From Bradyrhizobium diversitatis (GTDB lineage: Bacteria; Pseudomonadota; Alphaproteobacteria; Rhizobiales; Xanthobacteraceae): DNA of 64,000 bases. Shown here piece by piece: positions 59,291-64,000 of the stretch (position 1 is the first letter of the stretch; each line of letters starts with the position of its first letter). Under the pieces are notes generated by a model, which was not told the origin of the DNA, did no database searches, and saw nothing but the letters and a program-made list of their open reading frames with translations. Where the stretch lies: NCBI RefSeq assembly GCF_016031635.1, contig NZ_JACEGD010000011.1, positions 248,001 through 312,000 of the forward strand, written 5' to 3'. The translations under genes and the position numbers were made by a program.

Positions 59291-60315
59291 GCCGATGCCG
59301 TGTTTGCCCGTGCGATCAATGCGTCTAGTTCCGCGTGCGCGGCGGCCCGGTCGAGTGGCTGCGGCGGCTTGCGTGCGGCGAGCGCGGCTTTCGCCCGCTC
59401 CAATGCCCTGCCCGACAATTCAGGTGTCTGGCCGGCGACGTCGCGCATCTCCTCGATGTTGCCGTTGCAATGCAGGGCAACGTCGCAGCCGGCCGCGAAG
59501 ATGGCGCGGGTCCGCTCTGCGATATTCCCCGACAGCGCGTTCATCGACACGTCATCACTCATTAACAAACCCTGGAACCCGATTGCGCCGCGAATCACGT
59601 CAGCAATCATTGTCGCAGATGTCGTCGCCGGATGGGCGGGGTCGACCGCGCTAAACACAACATGTGCAGTCATGGCCATCGGCAGATCCGCGAGTGACTT
59701 GAACGGGGCGAAATCGGTCCGTTCCAGCTCGTCCCGGGGCGTGTCGACCGTCGGCAGCTTGAAATGGGTGTCGGCGGTGGCCCGGCCATGCCCGGGAATG
59801 TGCTTGAGAACCGGCAGGACGCCGCCCTGCTCCAGGCCCTCGGTGACCGCACGGGCAATCGCCGCAACCTTGCCCGGCTCGGTGCCATAGGCCCGGTTCC
59901 CGATGACGGCGTCGGCCCCCGGCACGGGCACATCGGCCAGCGGCAGGCAATCCACGGTGATGCCGAGATCAGCGAGATCAGCAGCGATCAGGCGGGCGCT
60001 CAGGTGCGCCGCGGTGAGCCCAAGCGCCGAATCAGTGTCGTACAAGGTCGCGAATACGGCGCCCGGCGGATAGACCGGCCAGTGCGGCGGGCCCAGTCGC
60101 TGCACCCGTCCGCCTTCTTGATCGATCAGCACCGGAGCATCGGGAGCATTGGCAACCGCCCGCAATTCCGCAACCAATGCAGCAACTTGGGCTGGTGCCG
60201 CGACGTTGCGCTTGAAGAGGATGAAGCCCCATGGGCGTTCGGCACGGATGAACTCCCGCTCGGCGGCGGTCAGTTCTGTTCCGGATACGCCGGTAATGAA
60301 GGCCCGCGTGCTCAT
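59287..60315 (-). CDS. nagZ: beta-N-acetylhexosaminidase
   Basis: 342 residues, glycoside hydrolase family 3. IDQEGGRVQRL, NCLPLADVPVP-type region, KHIPGHGRATADTHFKLP with the catalytic Asp/His dyad loop, and MSDDVSMNALSG with the nucleophile Asp. No signal peptide, so cytoplasmic: it removes GlcNAc from recycled muropeptides. Overlaps scpA by four bases. Confidence 0.95.
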   Translation of the reverse strand: MSTRAFITGVSGTELTAAEREFIRAERPWGFILFKRNVAAPAQVAALVAELRAVANAPDAPVLIDQEGGRVQRLGPPHWPVYPPGAVFATLYDTDSALGLTAAHLSARLIAADLADLGITVDCLPLADVPVPGADAVIGNRAYGTEPGKVAAIARAVTEGLEQGGVLPVLKHIPGHGRATADTHFKLPTVDTPRDELERTDFAPFKSLADLPMAMTAHVVFSAVDPAHPATTSATMIADVIRGAIGFQGLLMSDDVSMNALSGNIAERTRAIFAAGCDVALHCNGNIEEMRDVAGQTPELSGRALERAKAALAARKPPQPLDRAAAHAELDALIARANTASA

Positions 60316-60360
60316 ACGGCCGATTAACCCTGCCCCGCGAGGGGGTCAAGGAAACGGCCG

Positions 60361-61941
60361 TTAATTCCTCTGGATGAAGCAGGCGGACAGGCCGGCAGCC
60401 TTCAGGCTGTTGCAGGCCTGCGTCGCCTCCTCGGCCGAAGCGTAGGGACCCGCGAAGGCGCGATAGACGATCCCTTTGCCCTTGTCGGTCAGATCGACCC
60501 GCTTGATCACCGGCGAGCGGGAGCCGAGCACGTTGCCGTACTTGCTCTGAAGCACTCGGTAGGACGCCGCGGCGCTGTCTTCGCTTTGCTGCGAAGACAC
60601 CTGCACGATGTAGCCGCCACCGTTGCTGGCGGGGGCGATCTGCGTCGGGTTGGTGGCAGCCATCCGGTGCGCAGGCTCGGCCGTCGGTCCCGACTGCGGC
60701 GCGAGTGAAAGCGGCTGGTTGAGGCTGGCATTTGCCGAGGTCGGCGAATTGTGCGGCGCCGCCGTCGCAGCGGGCGCGGCAACAGGTTTGGGCGCGGCGA
60801 TCGTCGGCTTGGCGGCGGCCGATTGCGGCACGGTGCCGTCGGTCTGGTCGCCCTTTACGGCGACGGTCCGGATCGGACGCGGCGAATTGCTCGGCAACGT
60901 CCCATTGCCCGGGACCGGCCCCGTGCTGGGCGACGGAACCGCGGATGGCGAGACGCTGGCCACCGACGGCGGGTTCGCATTCTGGTTCAGCGGTGGGAAC
61001 ACGACGCGGGGACCGCCCGCCTTGGCGTTGACGTCGACGGGCGCCTCCTCGCGCGGCACGATCTTCTCGGTGCCGTCACCGCTGGCCATACGGTCCGGCA
61101 CTTTGGCCGACGAGTCCGTCGGCGCCGGCACGATCTTGGTCGGCGTGTTATCGGCCTTGATGATCGGCGGCTCGCCGCTGCGGGGCGAGCCCAGATAGGT
61201 CTTGTAGGCGAAGGCCGCACCGGTACCCACCACGGCGAGCGCGAGGATCGCCGCGACCGTCATCATGCCGCCGCGCTGCTTCTTCGGCTCTTCGATTTCG
61301 GCGTCGTCGGGATAGTCGCTTTGGAATGCGTAAGGGTCGTCCGGATAGGCGGGATCGCGCTGATAGTCCTGCTCGCCTGTCTCCAGCCGGCCGTAGAGCG
61401 CATCGTCGTAGCGCGAGGGATCGGGCTGCGCGTACGACTCCTGCTCGGCCTGATCCTGGTAAGCTTGGCCGTGCTGCTGGTAGGCCTGAGCTTGATATGC
61501 CTGTTCCTGATAAGAGCCATCCTGATAGGCCTGAGCCTGATGAACATCGGGTTCGGGCGCGGCAGGCTTGGCCGAATAGCGATGCAGCGGATGAACCGGG
61601 CTGACCGAGACGGGATAGTCAGGCTCCGGCGCGGGTGCGGGCTGCACGTTGGCGCGTCGCATCCATGAGGGCGGCCCGGGCGGCGGCGGGGCCTGCTCGG
61701 CATAATTCTGTTGATCATCGTCCTGGCGAAAATCGTCCTGGCGATAATCGTCCGGATGATAGCTTCGGGCTGGCGTTGCCGGCGGGCGCGCGGTCGGCCG
61801 GCCCTGCGCTGCAAACGGATCGGTTTGTCCGATCAGGCGGGCGAGCTCGGCCAAGGGATCATTTTCCGCCTTGCCATGCTGATCGCCACCGCGACCATAG
61901 TCATCGGAAGGAAACGGTCTGTCCTGATATCGTTCGGCCAT
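60361..61941 (-). CDS. SPOR-domain inner-membrane protein with Q/Y-rich cytoplasmic region
   Basis: 526 residues from ATG 61941 (open frame to 62007). The N-terminal 215 residues are polar with a Gln/Tyr-rich run at about 145-185 (repeats of QAYQ and QEQAYQ). One membrane helix follows near residue 228-248 (MTVAAILALAVVGTGAAFAY), then a proline/alanine-rich periplasmic region (260-440) and a C-terminal SPOR domain (about 450-526: GGYIVQVSSQQSEDSAAASYRVLQ, ending CNSLKAAGLSACFIQ). SPOR domains bind denuded septal peptidoglycan, so it probably acts at the division site. It lies between argS and nagZ. Confidence 0.92.
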   Translation of the reverse strand: MAERYQDRPFPSDDYGRGGDQHGKAENDPLAELARLIGQTDPFAAQGRPTARPPATPARSYHPDDYRQDDFRQDDDQQNYAEQAPPPPGPPSWMRRANVQPAPAPEPDYPVSVSPVHPLHRYSAKPAAPEPDVHQAQAYQDGSYQEQAYQAQAYQQHGQAYQDQAEQESYAQPDPSRYDDALYGRLETGEQDYQRDPAYPDDPYAFQSDYPDDAEIEEPKKQRGGMMTVAAILALAVVGTGAAFAYKTYLGSPRSGEPPIIKADNTPTKIVPAPTDSSAKVPDRMASGDGTEKIVPREEAPVDVNAKAGGPRVVFPPLNQNANPPSVASVSPSAVPSPSTGPVPGNGTLPSNSPRPIRTVAVKGDQTDGTVPQSAAAKPTIAAPKPVAAPAATAAPHNSPTSANASLNQPLSLAPQSGPTAEPAHRMAATNPTQIAPASNGGGYIVQVSSQQSEDSAAASYRVLQSKYGNVLGSRSPVIKRVDLTDKGKGIVYRAFAGPYASAEEATQACNSLKAAGLSACFIQRN

Positions 61942-62082
61942 CGTAATGATGCGTCCCTTCGGGAAAGCCGCGCGCCCCTCGACCAAGGCGCGGCCTTCGA
62001 CCCACAAGGCTTTGAACCAAGTCTAAGCGATCCGGCTTCTGCCGGTTACCCCCCGAATTCCCCTTAAGTAGTTCGCCCCAAA

Positions 62083-63873
62083 CTACCGCATCTCGTCCGG
62101 GGCATGGACGCCGAGGATGGCGAGGCCCGATGCCAGGACCGAGACGACGCCCTGGACCATGGCCAGTCGCGCCTTTGTAAGATCTGCATCATTATTGATA
62201 ATGAAGCGTAAATAGGGCAAATCGCGCCCCTTCGTCCAAAGTGCGTGAAATTCGCTCGCTAACTCATAGAGATAAAAGGCAATTCGGTGCGGCTCGTGGG
62301 CCGCGGCAGCGGCCTCGAGCATGCGAGGATAAATTGCGAGGCGCTTGAGAAGATCGAGTTCGACCGGGTCCGACAGCCGCTCCATGGCCGACTCACTGAG
62401 CCAGGCGATCCGTTTGCCGGTATCCTCAGGTAGTTCCGGGAACACCTCGGCGCGCGCGTTGCGGAAGATCGAGTGGCCGCGGGCGTGACCGTACTGGACG
62501 TAGAACACCGGATTGTCGCGCGACTGTTCCATGACCTTGGCGAGGTCGAAGTCGAGCACCGCGTCGTTCTTCCGGTAGAGCATCATGAAGCGGACGGCGT
62601 CCTGACCGACCTCATCCACCACCTCACGCAAGGTGACGAAGTCCCCGCTCCGCTTCGACATTTTGACCGGCTCGCCGTTGCGCAAGAGCTTCACGAGCTG
62701 AACGATCTTGACGTCGAGCGCCCCCTTTCCGGAGGTGGTCGCCTTTACCGCCGCCTGCATGCGCTTGATGTAGCCGCCATGGTCGGCGCCCCAGACGTCG
62801 ATCATTTCGGCGAAGCCGCGGTCGAACTTGTTCTTGTGGTAGGCGATGTCGGAGGCAAAGTAGGTGTAGGAATTGTCCGACTTGATCAGGGGACGATCGA
62901 CGTCGTCGCCGTAGGCGGTCGCCTTGAACAGCAACTGCTCGCGATCTTCCCAATCCTCGACCGGGGCGCCCTTCGGCGGCGGCAGGCGGCCTTCGTAGAT
63001 GTCGCCCTTGGCACGCAGGAAATCGATGGTCTCGGCGACCTTGTTGTTGCCCGTCTCGAGCAGCGAGCGCTCGGAGAAGAACACGTCGTGACGGATGTTG
63101 AGGGCGGCGAGATCGTCCTTGATCTCGTCCATCATCATCGCGATCGCCTTGGCACGCACGGTCGGAAGCCACCCAGCCTCGCTCATCGCGAGGAGCTTGT
63201 CGCCGTGCTCCTTCGCCAGCGCCTGCCCGACCGGCTTGAGGTAGTCGCCGGGATAAAGCCCTTCGGGAATGGCACCGATATCCTCGCCGAGCGCTTCGCG
63301 ATACCTCAGGAACGCGGAGCGTGCGAGCACGTCGACCTGAGCGCCGGCATCGTTGATGTAGTACTCGCGCGTGACGTCGTGGCCGGCGAACTGGAGCAGG
63401 CTCGCCAATGCGTCACCGAACACGGCACCGCGGCAATGGCCGACATGCATCGGTCCGGTCGGATTGGCCGAGACGTATTCGACGTTGACCTTTGAGCCGC
63501 CCCGGACGCGGCCGTAATCGGCGCCCTCGCGCAGTACCGTCCGCAGGGCTTCGGCCCAGGCGGCCGGCTTCAGCGTCAGGTTGATGAAGCCGGGACCGGC
63601 GACGTCGACCTTGGCGATCAGCGCGTCGGCACGGAGCCGCTCGGCGATCTTCTCGGCGAGGTCGCGCGGCTTTGCCTTTGCCTCTTTCGCAAGCACCATG
63701 GCAGCGTTGGTCGCCATGTCGCCGTGGGAGGCATCGCGCGGCGGTTCGACCACCACGCGTGAGAAATCGATGCCCTCCGGCCAATTGGCGTCCGCCGCAA
63801 GCGCGCGGCAGGCGGCGTGCACGCGCGCGAGCACGTCGGCGAACAGATGCAGGGATGAGGGTGTCTGGGGCAT
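62083..63873 (-). CDS. argS: arginine--tRNA ligase
   Basis: 596 residues. Class I synthetase: [23 protein letters not shown] holds the HIGH motif (HVGH), and [18 protein letters not shown] holds the KMSKS loop (KMSKR). The N-terminal Add1 domain and C-terminal DALR anticodon domain ([32 protein letters not shown]) are both present. Starts nine bases after the dgt stop. Confidence 0.97.
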   Translation of the reverse strand: MPQTPSSLHLFADVLARVHAACRALAADANWPEGIDFSRVVVEPPRDASHGDMATNAAMVLAKEAKAKPRDLAEKIAERLRADALIAKVDVAGPGFINLTLKPAAWAEALRTVLREGADYGRVRGGSKVNVEYVSANPTGPMHVGHCRGAVFGDALASLLQFAGHDVTREYYINDAGAQVDVLARSAFLRYREALGEDIGAIPEGLYPGDYLKPVGQALAKEHGDKLLAMSEAGWLPTVRAKAIAMMMDEIKDDLAALNIRHDVFFSERSLLETGNNKVAETIDFLRAKGDIYEGRLPPPKGAPVEDWEDREQLLFKATAYGDDVDRPLIKSDNSYTYFASDIAYHKNKFDRGFAEMIDVWGADHGGYIKRMQAAVKATTSGKGALDVKIVQLVKLLRNGEPVKMSKRSGDFVTLREVVDEVGQDAVRFMMLYRKNDAVLDFDLAKVMEQSRDNPVFYVQYGHARGHSIFRNARAEVFPELPEDTGKRIAWLSESAMERLSDPVELDLLKRLAIYPRMLEAAAAAHEPHRIAFYLYELASEFHALWTKGRDLPYLRFIINNDADLTKARLAMVQGVVSVLASGLAILGVHAPDEMR

Positions 63874-63882
63874 GGCCGCCGC

Positions 63883-64000
63883 CTAACGCAAATCCGGGGT
63901 CGAGTCAAAGAGCCGCTGGTGCTCGGTCAGTGCGAAACGATCCGTCATTCCGGCTATGAAATTGCCGATCCGCCGGGCGCGATCGCCCTCGTCGTCTGCC
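63883..64000 (-). CDS. dgt: dGTP triphosphohydrolase-like protein, C-terminal end only
   Basis: Only the last 38 codons are in the window; the gene continues past the right edge. The visible end ([23 protein letters not shown], then DSTPDLR and stop) matches the C-terminus of alphaproteobacterial dGTPase-like HD-domain proteins, which hydrolyse dGTP to deoxyguanosine and triphosphate. It is transcribed towards argS, nine bases away, the usual order in Rhizobiales. Confidence 0.82.
   Translation of the reverse strand, partial: ADDEGDRARRIGNFIAGMTDRFALTEHQRLFDSTPDLR

Overview
This is a backbone segment of an alphaproteobacterial chromosome, most likely Bradyrhizobium. The evidence is high GC, an SOS box of the GTTC-N7-GTTC type, an Irr/ICE-type iron box, Omp25/31-like porins, and gene order: uvrA, ssb, gyrA, coaD, two cyclophilins and queA on one side, and dgt-argS-SPOR-nagZ-scpAB-tatABC-serS-surE-pcm-dipM and yajC-secDF on the other. 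Several families of dispersed palindromic repeats also fit Bradyrhizobium. I see no tRNA, rRNA, CRISPR array, insertion sequence or prophage.

Layout. 0-4 kb: a patatin lipoprotein, a TetR regulator, a PepSY protein, then a threonine-rich leader peptide and terminator in front of an asd gene that has lost its 3' end at a repeat next to queA. 4-7.3 kb (minus): queA, cyclophilin, small secreted protein, cyclophilin, coaD. 7.5-12.3 kb: a small secreted protein, then an iron-uptake operon (TonB receptor, PepSY membrane protein, 64-residue membrane protein) behind an ICE box. 12.3-22.3 kb: gyrA, a small membrane protein, a tyrosine phosphatase, ssb, two tandem outer-membrane barrels and SOS-controlled uvrA. 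22.3-27.5 kb: accessory zone with a WYL-like gene, a DUF433/DUF5615 toxin-antitoxin pair with a frameshifted toxin, a HAD phosphatase, a beta-propeller/SRPBCC pair, several foldback repeats and a lone predicted ATPase. 27.7-38.6 kb: DUF1217 protein, PCC-domain protein, acyl-CoA synthetase, and many small envelope or stress-type genes (two GNAT paralogues, SPW, DUF3597, DUF2189, lytic transglycosylase, DUF1127). 38.7-45 kb: trmFO, a kinase fused to an AMP-ligase C-terminal domain, CAP protein, aminotransferase, threonine ammonia-lyase. 44.4-64 kb: the conserved envelope, secretion and division block.

How the parts connect. The last 20 kb joins protein export (SecDF-YajC, TatABC), cell-wall remodelling (DipM-like LytM protein, NagZ, SPOR protein), chromosome segregation (ScpAB), protein repair or survival (Pcm, SurE) and translation (SerS, ArgS). 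Two genes beside secDF resemble mitochondrial complex I assembly factors NDUFAF6 and NDUFAF3. The points I find most worth following up are the putative threonine attenuator on a truncated asd, the kinase/ANL-C fusion, a gene-poor stretch near 38 kb with three perfect palindromes, and the broken toxin-antitoxin pair. No wholly new multi-gene system is evident; most of the window is conserved housekeeping sequence.
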